A stretch of 64,000 bases of DNA from Multifurca ochricompacta (taxonomy: Eukaryota > Basidiomycota > Agaricomycetes > Russulales > Russulaceae), in contig WTXG01000082.1 of NCBI GenBank assembly GCA_022496185.1, positions 62,001 through 126,000 of the forward strand, written 5' to 3'. The translations under genes and the position numbers were made by a program. Numbering within the stretch: position 1 is the first letter of the stretch; each line of letters opens with the position of its first letter. The notes beneath the pieces are model-generated. The model saw nothing but the letters and a program-made list of their open reading frames with translations. It had not been told where the DNA came from and made no database searches. This document shows positions 34,431 to 45,494 of this stretch, one piece after another.

Positions 34431-36343
34431 TGACGAACCCAGGTCACAAGTCAAAAATCGCGTTCGGCGTGAGTCGTTGTTGACTTATCCTTATTGCCAT
34501 TTCCATTTTTGGACATAATACCATTATGTATTTGTTTATTTACTTATTTATTTATTTATCTATTTATTGATGACTGGGTGGTGCTCTCCGCTCGGGCGAC
34601 GTTGGTCGCGCAGTCAATAAGATCGTAACCTACGCAATCGCTTCTGTATGCGACGTAGGTAGTTCAGCGCGAGCCACTTTTTCTGATAGTGCTTTTCAAA
34701 TGTTAACATTAAGTGGTTCTTGTGCGCGCTGATTAGGGACAGGACTTGAAGTCTCGGTATTGTCACTATTGGGGGGAAGGAGGGCAATAGTAGAAACCAC
34801 GCCGTTACTACTACGATAGGGGTTGATACACTCTGAGCAGAGAATCCTCAGTGTCACTGGCCTGTCGATAGGATATGTGCTATCGTGTTTTGTTTTGTAG
34901 AAAATTGCGAACGCCAAACGCAATGCGAAGATAAGTCATCTTTCGTCATCTACCACCATCACTACCACCACCACCAATGAACAAACGAAGACGGACGGAT
35001 AGAAATCCAAGACAGCGACCCGGACCTCCAAATGCCCCACTGTTGCTGGCGATAGGACATATGCACATGCGCATGGGGCTCTCATCGTTCGCAGTTCGGA
35101 TTTCTCTCTTTTGCGCTTTCATCACTTCAGCCCGCGTGTTCTATCATTCCTTACTCCTCTCACAGTGAAGGCTCGCTAGGTCCGAAATCTCTAATTTTCT
35201 GCTCATTTCCGCCCGAGTCACCTGCTTGCACAATTACCCATTCTTGCGTGTCATTGTTACACTCTTGGACTTGTTCTGAGGTCGGCGATGTTTAAAGAAG
35301 ATATGGACATGAATTAGCAACGTGGTAGACACGGTATCAGGACCTCATCATTTTGTAGGCATATGAAAAGAGTGGAATTGAGGATTCGATAGGAAACACC
35401 CCCGCCCCATTAGCAGTCGGGCAGTCGTGGGGGCCTTAAGGGCCTTAACCTCAAATTCAAAATTTAACCCACACACCACCCCATTGTGTACGTAAGCATC
35501 GAGGGTCGGTTCCCATTTTTTTGCCCTCTTGCCCTCTACATTGGGCGGTCAAGTCGTCAGTCACCAGAAAAAGCTACAACCTTACAACCTCCGTACCTGT
35601 TATTTTACTTGCCCTTCCTCCGAGATGAACTTCTTAAATCGAGCCTTACATCAATACTTGCTGCGCGGCAGACGCTGCCTCGGACAGCAAAGATGCGACT
35701 GCTATGGTAAAACAACCGAACCAGATTGAACCTTCAAATCCTATAAAGTGGTCCATCCGGTCCAAGTCTTGACCTAATCTACTTAGGTAATTATCTCTAG
35801 ATGCCTGAAGCATCTCTTTCATGTGTCAACAGCATGTACTGATAAGATGATATTTGTTGAATGTTTGAAACTAAATCACAAGTGCTCTAATTCAGGGCCT
35901 GTAACAAAAGTGAGGGATAGTGGGTTTGACCAAGAATGGCGACAGCCGGAGGTTTCATGCCCAATGCCCGAGCCATCCTCACATTACACACAAGCTGATC
36001 GATGTACTGATACTAACCAGTGCTCTACGAGACCGGTCAGGAGTGCAGCTGACAACTGGAATACAACTCAAAACGTGATTGCATCAAGCTTGTACTATTA
36101 CTGCTGGGGCATGGCGTGATGATTGCGATGATTGTGAATGTTACTTAGTCAGCTCGTGCTTCCACTGGACCAGGTGATTAGTCATGGCAGGCTCACAATG
36201 TCTTTCATTCATATAACGATGTTGATGCTTGATGAACAGGCGGCTTAACATGATGTGACAAAGACGCAAAAGGCCCCTATGACTAGGAGGATAAATGGAA
36301 CGAGTGTCCTGGACATTTCACGACCCAAACCGCATACTAACAC
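34431..36343. other. Long intergenic stretch
   Basis: Contains TTTA repeats (34532-34568) and only short ORFs on both strands (the longest 98 codons at 35823-36119). I see no family signature, RNA gene or transposon end. Confidence 0.45.
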
Positions 36344-37365
36344 ATGTCCGGGTACAAGAACTTCGCTGTTGTAGGCGCTGGCAGCACCGGCAGCTTCATT
36401 ATCCGCCAGCTCTTAAAGGAAAAGGCCACAGGGATTGTTGACAATGTTGTCGTGCTCACTCGCGAGGTTTGGTCGATTACCTGGCTGATTTAGCTAATCT
36501 ATATTGCTCACTCATCGTTCATGGTCAGGGATCCAAAACCACTGTTGACGGAGACGCCAAATTGATCCCGGTTGACTACTCAAATAAGGAATCCATCAAG
36601 AACGCACTGGTCGGCGTGGACGTTGTCATCTCAACGCTCGCCTCGACCGTTCTTCACCTACAAGTGGGACTCGCAGAAGCCGCGAAGGAGGCGGGTGCCA
36701 AGCTTTTTGTCCCATCTGAATTCGGAGCACGAACAGAAGGGGCAACGGAAGGTTTCTTGGGCTTTAAGGCTAACATTCAAAACCAACTGAGGGCTGTGGG
36801 CCTCCCGTATACTCTGTTTTACACTGGAGGATTCGCAGATTACCTTTGGACACCGTACGCATTATTCTATCTCCCCATTTAATCGTTGGTTTGAAAGTGG
36901 ACCGGGACAGGGCCTTCGGACTCGATGTCACGAGTGGGAAAGTGTCCATCGGTGGCAAAGGCGACAGGCAGAATCCGTACACCTCCCGAGTCGACATTGC
37001 ACGATACGTTTCTTACATCCTGACCCGACTGCCAGCTGAGCAGCTGAACAATCGTTCGTTTACCATGGTCGGGGACAGAAAGGTTTGTGAAGAAAGAAAG
37101 ATCGGATAAATGTACTAACGGAGTCTGGAAACAGTCGTTCAACGAGATATTCAAAGAATATGAAGCAAAGACCGGCAAGAAGCTGGAGGTCACTTATATA
37201 CCAGTTTCGGAGCTTGATGCGCGATTGGCGACCAACCCCAGAGACATCTACGCCTTCTTGCATAAGTTCTGGTCGTCAGGACCAGACCCCAAGAAAGAGA
37301 ACGACAATCACTTGTATCCTGACTGGAATCCGTCCCCTTTAATTGACCATTTGCCGGTCGCATGA
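36344..37365 (+). CDS. NmrA / isoflavone-reductase-like NAD(P)-binding protein
   Basis: CDS join(36344..36466, 36529..36854, 36911..37082, 37135..37365), 283 aa, all phases consistent. The N-terminus FAVVGAGSTGSFI is a Rossmann-type dinucleotide-binding motif (GxGxxG). Further family-like features are VDVVISTLAS, LFVPSEFGART, then YTLFYTGGFADYLW, and the substrate-domain stretch RVDIARYVSYILTRLP. Such atypical short-chain dehydrogenase relatives include NmrA-like redox sensors and aromatic-ring or ether reductases; the substrate cannot be told from sequence. Length fits the family (280-310 aa). No neighbour suggests a pathway. Confidence 0.85.
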
Positions 37366-37866
37366 AAGACACGGTTGTATGATACACGTTATGTGAAACT
37401 AGGGTTTCGAATGAATGTGTATAGTCAATTGTCAATAGTTTGCGTTTGACTGAGACGCATGGCGTCTATCGACGTTCAGGCCTGGCACAGCAATACCGAT
37501 ATGAGCCGTGGTCTGATTCTGTTCTAATCTCCCTGCCGATCTTGTAGCCTCGTTTACATCAAACCAAGCATTTTGTCGCATGGCCGGCTCTCTTTTCATT
37601 CAACAGCGTCCAAATAGTTCTTCGCGTCGCTAACGTTCGTATCGTAGGACTTCGACCCTCCCTACCAACCACCAAATTGCGCCCAATTTGTTCAACCCCG
37701 CATTCGAGGAGCGAAGTTTATTCGTTTGAAAAATTATTATCTGATATTTACCTTACGAATATGGTGCTGCCATTGTCATGGCCCCTTGCATTCCTTCTTT
37801 CCCCCCCGATGTGGTAGGAGCATTGATGCCCGTGCGGTGATGGCATTGCTGTTGCTCTCAAGTAGA
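37366..37866. other. Intergenic
   Basis: 3' flank of the NmrA-like gene and short ORFs only. Confidence 0.4.
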
Positions 37867-38350
37867 TTAGGTCTGAAACCCTGGGCTGGAATATCGACGA
37901 GCAATGTTGGAAGGCGGAAGCCAGACACCCAGCACCGCTAGGGCAAGTTCCAGGCTTCCCCAGAAATGCCTCCAGCGGTCGATATCCTCTGGTAGATGAG
38001 TGTGGGGTGGTACGTACCAGTGCTCCGGACCTTCCGTACACAGTTCAGAATTCAGACCTCGTATAACCTTTTGAAGATGAATGGCTTGCCTGCGCAGACT
38101 TTCCGCCATGGCAAGTTGCCTCCCGAGCGCGTCAAGGAAAAAAATCTGAATTCGAATATCCTCGGAAATGTCCGATAAAAGCCTATTAGGGTATTCTTTC
38201 GTGAGCTGCATAAGGGCAGTCCATCGCTTCTTCTGCTCTATGGATGCTTTGCGTAAGGCACACCTCTCTGAGCTGGTGCTGGTATTCAGGTGGCCACAAT
38301 GTCGTGCAGCTAGTTGATGAGATTGGACAACGTGTTCAAACTTTCAAGCA
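37867..38350 (-). pseudogene. Decayed or partial helical protein
   Basis: A minus-strand ORF (38211-37867, 114 aa) continues openly upstream to about 38270 (reading LRKASIEQKKRWTALMQLTK), giving a charged helical segment ending LPPSNIARRYSSPGFQT. Further upstream (about 38275-38345) another frame reads LESLNTLSNLIN, stop, LHDIVAT, stop, where the stops could derive from Gln and Arg codons by C-to-T change. I take the whole as a degraded gene or the end of an unresolved one; family not recognised. Confidence 0.35.
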
Positions 38351-39035
38351 AATAAAAGAACGTTTAATTAAACGAGTAAGCAGGAGTGTGTTGATTGCCT
38401 CTGTGTACTCGGTTAGATGCGTGTGTTGTAATTGTAAAGTTAGGTGGCCGTCCGGGTCTCTTAATACCCTTCCCACCAATCAAGCATATCGTTGGTCGCG
38501 GTCTTTTGCTTGATTCCCATATATTTATATTCGTACAAAAGAATGGACGCAACTGTGTCCTTCCGGAAGAGAAACACTCACTTGGTGGCCAGGTCGAACA
38601 CGAGCGCATCTGATCGAATGTGGTCTCGGTGCAATCTCTAATGTCTCATTATTCATTCGTTTTTGGTTGACGCGATTGAGGGCGACATCTTTGTATCCTG
38701 CGTAGTGTGACAGGATTTGTTTTTTAAAAAATTTATGTCTCAATCCTGCACATAAGAAAGCAGAGGCGCTGCTGTAAGTAACGGTCGTGCAGAGATGCCG
38801 CTTGGGTTAGTAGGATTGGAGCAGATCAGACAAAAAAAAAATAAAGTGTTTTTTCTCTCTTAATATCCGGGACACAATAGCACGCGTCCCAACTTTTGAG
38901 AGCCCCTCAAAATTGGGATTCTCAGAGCAAGTCAGCTCAACAAAGGTCGCCGGGCCCATTAGCCCTGTGCAAGCAGTGTGTGTTCGAGGCAAACAGTAAC
39001 AGTGCCAAGTCGTGAGCGTGCATCAACATCATCCA
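38351..39035. other. Intergenic
   Basis: Short ORFs only; poly-A run at 38833-38842. No gene seen. Confidence 0.4.
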
Positions 39036-39705
39036 TCATTGAGGAGCTCCGAAAGTTATTGTCCCTGGCGCAGGGAACCACCCGTACGCCCTAAGATCCA
39101 CAAGGAACTCATTGAAAGCGCGCCCCACGTGCACTTGGACGTTCTCTGCCTCCAATGCCTCTCGTTGGCGCTGAGCCCCATCCGTCCCTGGTCCCCGCGA
39201 CGATATCTTTCCCACTGAAGAAACCACGCGCTGCCATGGTACGGGCGGATCGGCCTCTGGAGAGAGGTACTTGAGCGCTATAATTATGGAATGCGTCCCA
39301 AGGTCAGCGATGATTCCACTACCAAGGCAAAGGCTGTCGACGAGGGAGTTTTATATATATATATATATGTATTATATTTTTACCTTGTCCGACGTGACGC
39401 GAGTAGGATGGCATGTCGATTAGTTTCGCTACGTGGCCTGCAGTATGGAGGAGGAAGAGGAGGAGGGGGAGGGGGAGGGGGGTGTCACGATTTAGTTCAG
39501 GATCCCGAGGGGGGTAGGTTGATAAACCAAGCGACGACGACGAAAACGAATATGAGTATAGGCGCACCATATGTCGTGACCTTCCCTTGAGGTATTTGCC
39601 TCACGATGCTATAAACCTATAATTTTCACGGGTAGCATGGCTCTCGAAGGATTCTCCCCCAGTGAGACGCACTGCTTCATGGAATTCTGCCACGTCCAGC
39701 GTCAT
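39036..39705 (-). CDS. ATL1: Alkyltransferase-like protein (Atl1 type, O6-alkylguanine recognition)
   Basis: CDS complement(join(39036..39277, 39384..39437, 39568..39616, 39673..39705)), 125 aa, phases consistent. It matches the DNA-binding domain of O6-methylguanine-DNA methyltransferase: VYSIVRQIPQGKVTTYG, then HVAKLIDMPSYSRHVGQA, then PWQRVVSSVGKISSRGPGT, ending DLRAYGWFPAPG. The catalytic PCHRV cysteine is replaced by Trp (PWQRV), the hallmark of alkyltransferase-like proteins, which bind and flip O6-alkylguanine and hand it to nucleotide excision repair instead of removing the alkyl group. Length fits (100-130 aa). The introns are odd: one carries an AT dinucleotide run, another a CCT/GGA-rich tract. 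Expected in the nucleus. Confidence 0.9.
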
Positions 39706-41309
39706 AACGAGTTGAGTTGAGAGTTGACGGAAAGCGCGTTTTTTATTTATTTATTTATTTATTTATCATTTTCATTCCTTTCTTTACTTATTCACAAACA
39801 ACTCGCTGCCAGCAACAACAAAAGATGGGGTTCTCACTTAATACATTGATCTACAACCCCCAACAGAACGATATAATAGGGTTCGACGAATTAGCATAGT
39901 AAGATGGAACAGCATGCATGCGGCTCTATACACTGTGAATGAGGGGCGAGGACGGCCAGCAACAAAAAGGGAAAAAAAACGCCAAACTACTACTAGCGAT
40001 AGGGTAGGATTCCTATCAGCGCTGAGCTGGCACCAATGAAACAGGGCTTTGATGTCTTACAGGTCATTAGCATCTTATCTCGTTTATAATAGATAGACGC
40101 GCTATCTTCATTATCGCAACTCATATCATATCATATCATATCATATCATATCATATCATATCATGATGAATATAGGAAGCACCCGTCCCTGGTTCTGCCG
40201 CCACGTCCACAGAAAGAATAAAAAGAAAGGGAAGGTTAAAAGGTTCGCAAGTGTGGCCACGCCCGCCTCACAAAATTTTGCGAATCATCGAAAATATTAA
40301 AAATATCAGATAGTAAGAAAAGCAAGCGAAAATAATGAATTTGGATTTGGGATTTGGACACGTGATAAACAAAAAACAAGTTAGAATTTGATCAACCACC
40401 GAACTTGAAGAAGAGAAGCCTGTGAAAATGAAACGTGGGAGAACTAAGTCGCTGCTGGTGACACGATATAGGAACACAGCTGGCATCGAATCTTGGGCAC
40501 AGAGAAACCCATACGTGGTGTGTGGTAGTGAGAGGGGAGAAATCCAGAAGCAAAGAGCCGGAGTTCAAGCAGTACAGAAGACAGCGTTTCCCGTCTGAGG
40601 TGCCTCCATTCGATACTTTGGCCTCGTATCAGCATCTTAGACGGGCAAGGCATATACGAAGCTATCGTGAACCCCAAAGCTCAACTGTCGCCTTTGATGA
40701 ATCCGATAAGAACGATTTTGCAAAAAGATAGTCTAGGCTAGGCCTCCTTCTCAAGTGAAATCTTTGTGGACGCGTTCCGGCGGTAAGACGTCAAGATAAC
40801 ACGCTTCGCGAGAGAAGAGAAGGATAGGGCAACTCTCTGTTGTCTTGTCTTGTCTTGTCTTGTCAGAAATGTGCCAGCGCAGCACGCGACACGAGAGCAA
40901 CTTTAGAACGAGGCGTCCCACTCAGGAGTTTACCTGCCCTATGGCAAATGTCCACTCATGGTGGACTTTGTAAACCCTTGATGGCTGGCACCGAGATAAC
41001 CAAAGAATGGAGAACATCTGACTTTCCAATTGCCGTTGGCTGGCCACGTAATACGATTCATTTGGGATAACGATCTTCTTGAGAGACTTTAGCCCACCTA
41101 GCTAGACGGGAGATGATGAGAAACGAAGATAGAGTCTTGAAGAGAAAGCAAAGATGAGTTGACACGATACACGCTCAGCGTCTATGAGAAACTCTGGCGT
41201 ATAAAAGGAGTCAGAAAGCGGCCAGGAAAACAGCAGAGCCAACAACAACAGCCTCTTCATCACTTACACACACACACACCACACACATCAAATCCACTAC
41301 CACTTGAAT
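39706..41309. other. Intergenic with microsatellites
   Basis: Holds TTTA repeats (39741-39764), a CATAT/TCATA pentanucleotide array (about 40122-40164), and a TGTCT array (40842-40864). ORFs up to 77 codons look accidental. A TATA-like TATAAAAGG at 41201-41209 lies upstream of the next gene. Confidence 0.5.
40122..40164. repeat. Pentanucleotide (ATATC)n microsatellite
   Basis: Eight to nine uninterrupted copies of a 5-bp unit read as TCATA. Confidence 0.9.
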
Positions 41310-41622
41310 ATGTCGAGCAAGCGTGAGTTAATTTTTTTTTCCTTTCGCAAACCGAAAGACTAACGTGAGGGGGTGTGTTGAACCAGGCACTAATAACGCC
41401 AAGATCTCCGCTTCCCCCGCTGACGCGACACGTGCCCCTGCGCCTGTTTGTTGTTTTCCCTCCCTTTCATTTGTGTGCCGCAGTATTAACCAAAATATTG
41501 TGAATCAGGCCAGGGGTGCTAACAAGGCCCCCACGGCTAAACCCCCGACTGGTGCGACCCCCACCACGAGGACCTCGGCGCCTTCGAAGGCTACTCCCAG
41601 CGCTGCCAGCCAGAGGAAATGA
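41310..41622 (+). CDS. Small basic Ala/Thr/Pro-rich protein
   Basis: Proposed CDS join(41310..41322, 41387..41445, 41509..41622), 61 aa, with a 4-codon first exon; phases consistent. It is low in complexity and positively charged (ARGANKAPTAKPP, APSKATPSAASQRK), without a signal peptide or domain. A TATA box lies about 105 bp upstream and a CA-rich leader precedes the ATG, which supports transcription. Reading through intron 2 also stays open (85-codon ORF), so splicing is not proven. Confidence 0.45.
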
Positions 41623-42011
41623 TTAGACATTATGTTTTTGGTCGAGTTGAAAGGGAGCACAACGGTTGTATAGATTCGCGTGGGAGAACGGTGTTGCGTT
41701 TTTAGCGCTGTGGAGTGTTGATCTGTTCCTCCGCTCCGCTCCGTGCTCCGTTGTTTGTTTGTGTTTGTTAGTTTGTTAAAAAAGAAGTGAATAAATAAAC
41801 AGGGATTTCCAGTTACGTAATATTTATGACGTGATTGTGATTTTTGATTGGCCGATGTGAAGTTGGCCCCCATCGCGCTCCGTAGCCACACTCCGTAGGC
41901 CACATTAAACCGATTTGCAATTCCTCCTCTCCACTTCCACTTTCAACCTTCCTCCTCCATTTCTTTTCATCTTTGTTGTACTTTGTGAACGCCTCTTTTT
42001 TCTCGACAGAA

Positions 42012-44139
42012 ATGTCGTGCCCATCAGACAACACACAAGCCGTTGACCAATCAAGCTTTTGGAGTCAAGGAAGCCTTCATTGGGACGCGCATCGTGTAGG
42101 CTGGGCTATCGCTGGAGGATGCTCTGTGGCGGTGTGTCCTTCTGACTAACCCAATTGGCACAAAACAAAAGACCCCTTACCCCTACAGACTGTCATCATA
42201 TCCGCCATCTCAGTTTTCATGCACTGTCGGTGCGTTCCGGATCACACATTCTAACCAACACCGCAGGCTCAGGGCTCACACATCCTAGAAATTATACCAA
42301 TCGCGCTGAGCAGCGTCAGATGTACGTTCTATCCTCCAATCTCCTCGCCTCATCAATTAAGATGAAACCATCCTCGCTGTGAGCAGCTTGCGAATCTTGT
42401 ACATGCCTCCTGTCTATGCTGTCATCTCGTTCTTTTCCTATCGTTTTTTCCGAAGCTATACCTATTACTCTCTCATTGAGACTGGTGCGTGTGTTCTCCT
42501 TCAGTTAATTACCAGAACTCCGAACTCACCCGCATGCCTCGCGTAGTGTACGAGGTGCGTGGGAAGGATCATCTTTGGAGGGATAAACGCAAACTGAAAA
42601 AAAGGCCATCACACTGAGTGCATTCTTGTTAGTGTTCCCTTGGCATCTTCGACGTCGTCCTTTGTTTGATGTCACTATAGGCTACTGCTCATTGAATATG
42701 TCGCGTCGACCGCTGCAGGGCATTCTACGGAAGGTGCCCTCGCTCGGAAGGACAAACAGTCTCTTCCACTTCCGGTAAGCGCGTAGCCGAATAAATTTCT
42801 CGTCATGCATCAACACGCTGACTTGGCTGGCACGTGTAGTTTGTTGTTGGCGGTATCGGCCCACAAAAGTGCAGTTTGCCCTAACGTCGGTTGTGCTTTG
42901 GGTCGGCTCATCGGTTTCCTAGGCATACTTCATGTACACACTCAAAGTAAGTTTCCGCCTGTCTCTCCCGCATTTCTAGCTTTCAGCCATTATCATCATC
43001 GTCATCACCATTAGTGGTCTGTCATGCAGTATGTCATCGTTCGACCCGGTGAGCCCTATATATTTAAATTTGGTTGGTCCCTTGCCTCGATTAACACCCC
43101 CACAGCCGTCTCGATGCGGGAATTATCTGTCAACATTACAACGTCTTGTGCGCTTCGGGTTCTTATAGCGTTCACTTTGCCGAAGTCTATCTCGACTCGG
43201 TCGACTTTGTCAGCATCAGGTGATCCCCCTAACCTGAGATTTTTTTTGTCACCTGCTGCTTGCCAACGATCTATCTATCTATCTATCCCCCACCAGTATT
43301 GCGCTCTATGGCCTAATCTTGTTCTATGGTCTTACCAAAGAGGAGCTTGTCGGACGCCGTCCTCTCGCCAAATTTTATCGATCAAACTTATTGTCATGTT
43401 CACTTTCTATCAGTCCTTCGTGGTATGTTGTGTCTTTTTTTTTCTCTTCGCGTTGTCCTCTTTCTCACAAAATCGTTCGCATCCATCAAGTTTAACGCGC
43501 TGAAGGACCGCGTCATTCACGGGACAGAATTCTGGTCTTCCACAAACGTCGCTGACGGTCTTAACGCTTTGGCGATTTGCATAGAGGTATGCCGATGTCA
43601 TCGACCTTCCTTTCTTGCTGGCTTAAGTCGCGCGTAGATGATTTTCTTCTCAATCTTCATGATGTGGGCTTTTTCCTGGAAGGAGTATCTGGTGCAACCC
43701 GGCGAGCCCCACACGAGTATCTGGAGACCTCTCTGGGAGTCGATCAATTTGTGTATAGCTTTCCTCTCCCATTTTGTTATACACACGATGGCCGTTGACG
43801 AGACACAACTTGACCACAGGGGACTTTGCCGTCGAAATTGGCTCGGAGCTTTCCTTTTTTGCAAGTCGGCTGACGGGCCGGCATCCGCATACATCAGGCA
43901 CCGGCAGTGGCAAAGCCGGCTTTGGGCAGGCTTTCGGCGTGGAGGGATATACCCCTGTGGGAGGTGCGAGAAAGTCAGGAGGGGGTGCATACGTGTTACC
44001 TGTCAGCCGAATGAGTTACGATGATGATATTCTTCTCGCGCCCTACACAGGCACACATTCTCGTGGGGGCTCACTCGAACACGGACATGACATGACGGAA
44101 ACTAGCAGGCTCGGCGCGGGTGCGGGTGCAGTTGCTTGA
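42012..44139 (+). CDS. TMEM184 / organic solute transporter-alpha (DUF300)-like membrane protein
   Basis: Fifteen proposed exons: 42012-42131, 42189-42225, 42267-42321, 42387-42484, 42547-42554, 42605-42627, 42681-42774, 42840-42868, 42923-42946, 43015-43048, 43106-43219, 43297-43422, 43491-43586, 43638-43752, 43820-44139. Family motifs in order: NYTNRAEQRQ, LRILYMPPVYAVISFFSYR, LLLIEYVASTA, CCWRYRPTKAYFMYTLKWSV, then QYVIVRP, IALYGLILFYGLTKEEL, IKLIVMFTFYQSF and AICIEMIFFSIFMMWAFSW. These are seven-helix membrane proteins linked to solute transport or vacuolar membranes. Exon 5 is 8 nt (Val-Tyr-Glu). Exons 8, 11 and 12 are each one base short of phase, all at short T runs or beside one. The soluble tail is Gly/Ser rich. 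The exon 2 donor (GTCGGT) is tentative. Confidence 0.82.
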
Positions 44140-45494
44140 AGGTGTTCTTTTTGGGTTAGGTACGTGGTATGTTTTTTTTGTCTCGCTTTGGCTGTTTATC
44201 TGTTTCTCTGCCATGCAGGTTAGGACGTTTCCTTTTTTTTCCTTTTTTTTTTGTGCCCACGATGTGTTACTTGCTCACTTTTGTGTGTATCAATTCATTC
44301 GTGATACCCTCCTGCCTCAAATATTTACGTCTGTTTCCTTCCTCTCATACCATCTCTTTCTTGATGGTATATGTGCTCTTAAGGGTGATCAAAAAGGTAA
44401 ATAACATTATATTTCTTTCAAATGATCTCATTTTTCCAAACGGAAATTGCTGCTGGCCCCCGCGACGATCTGAAACTTCCCCAGCCAGCTAGCTACTCCC
44501 ATGGGTAGGTTAACGGGCCACTGGCCACTGTAGTATACATCACAAAGATATCTAATCGCGGGCAAGTAATTTGTTTTCAAATTGATGAGTTGTTCTCTCT
44601 ATACCTACCCCTGCCCTCACTCTTGCCCTTATCCAGGGGAGGGGTAATGGCACAGCACAACATCGCTTCTAACCGTCCCTGCCCCTGACCCAAAAGATTA
44701 TAAGTTACCATCAATAATTAATATAATGAATTTCCGGGATGCTCTACGTTTTGTTTTTTGCTACAAGAACGGGGGGAGCATGCCTGTTACCGATCGGCGC
44801 AGAAGCGGAAGGACAACTTATCCCTGTCTCGGCAAGAAGGGATGGTGAAGTTTGTTTTTTATTTTTTATGTAGCCTGATCTCGCCATCGCACTTCAAAAG
44901 GTCTTGTGTGGCTTGGAAGAAAAACATTCAACACGTTGAAGATCTCTGCGCGTGCGCGCGAGTGGATTACGTTTTTTTTTTCTCTTTACAGACCAGTCGA
45001 GGGTTGGTTCAAGCAGAGTTACGTCGAAGCGGTATTGGAGCGGATGCGTTTCCAGAATGGGGTAGCGGGGGGGGGGGGGTTGAAGGTTCTCGTTGCTCTG
45101 TTGGAGATGGCCTGTCGGTTGGGTGGGGAGGTCGTTCAGCTCAAGGTGCCCTTCAAGTTCAGTTTCACGGAAGGATCCTGTGTCTCCTACTCCTACTACC
45201 AGTGGTATGTGTGAGAGTAAATGACTCCTTTTGATGTGTCACGTGTCTTTTTTGACATGACATGACGTGACGTGCCAAAACTAAACCTATTCAGGATTAG
45301 AGTCGAACTGCTGCGGTGGCCAACGTCTGCTGTCTGCTAATGTCATGAATACCCCCGTTGACACCATCACATCCGGTAACCCGGGGTTTGTCGCTGTCGC
45401 CTCCCTCATCTCATTGCTCTCGGGGTACAAATGAGAATGAGTCGCTCTGACCTCTCCCTCCCGTCATCTTCCATTCCATCAACCTTTCTTCATA
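44140..45494. other. Unresolved stretch with a few coding-like pieces
   Basis: After the TMEM184-like gene there is T-rich DNA to about 44700. A plus-strand piece at about 44992-45204, preceded by a good acceptor (CTCTTTACAG), reads WFKQSYVEAVLERMRFQN, then a G run, then LKVLVALLEMACRLGGEVV; it looks coding, and upstream pieces (44730-44850, 44899-44960) may be earlier exons, but I could not join them in phase. I do not recognise a family. Confidence 0.35.

Noticed and set aside
40110..40165. CRISPR-like or regulatory repeat array
   Set aside because: It is a simple pentanucleotide microsatellite with no spacers, and the genome is eukaryotic.
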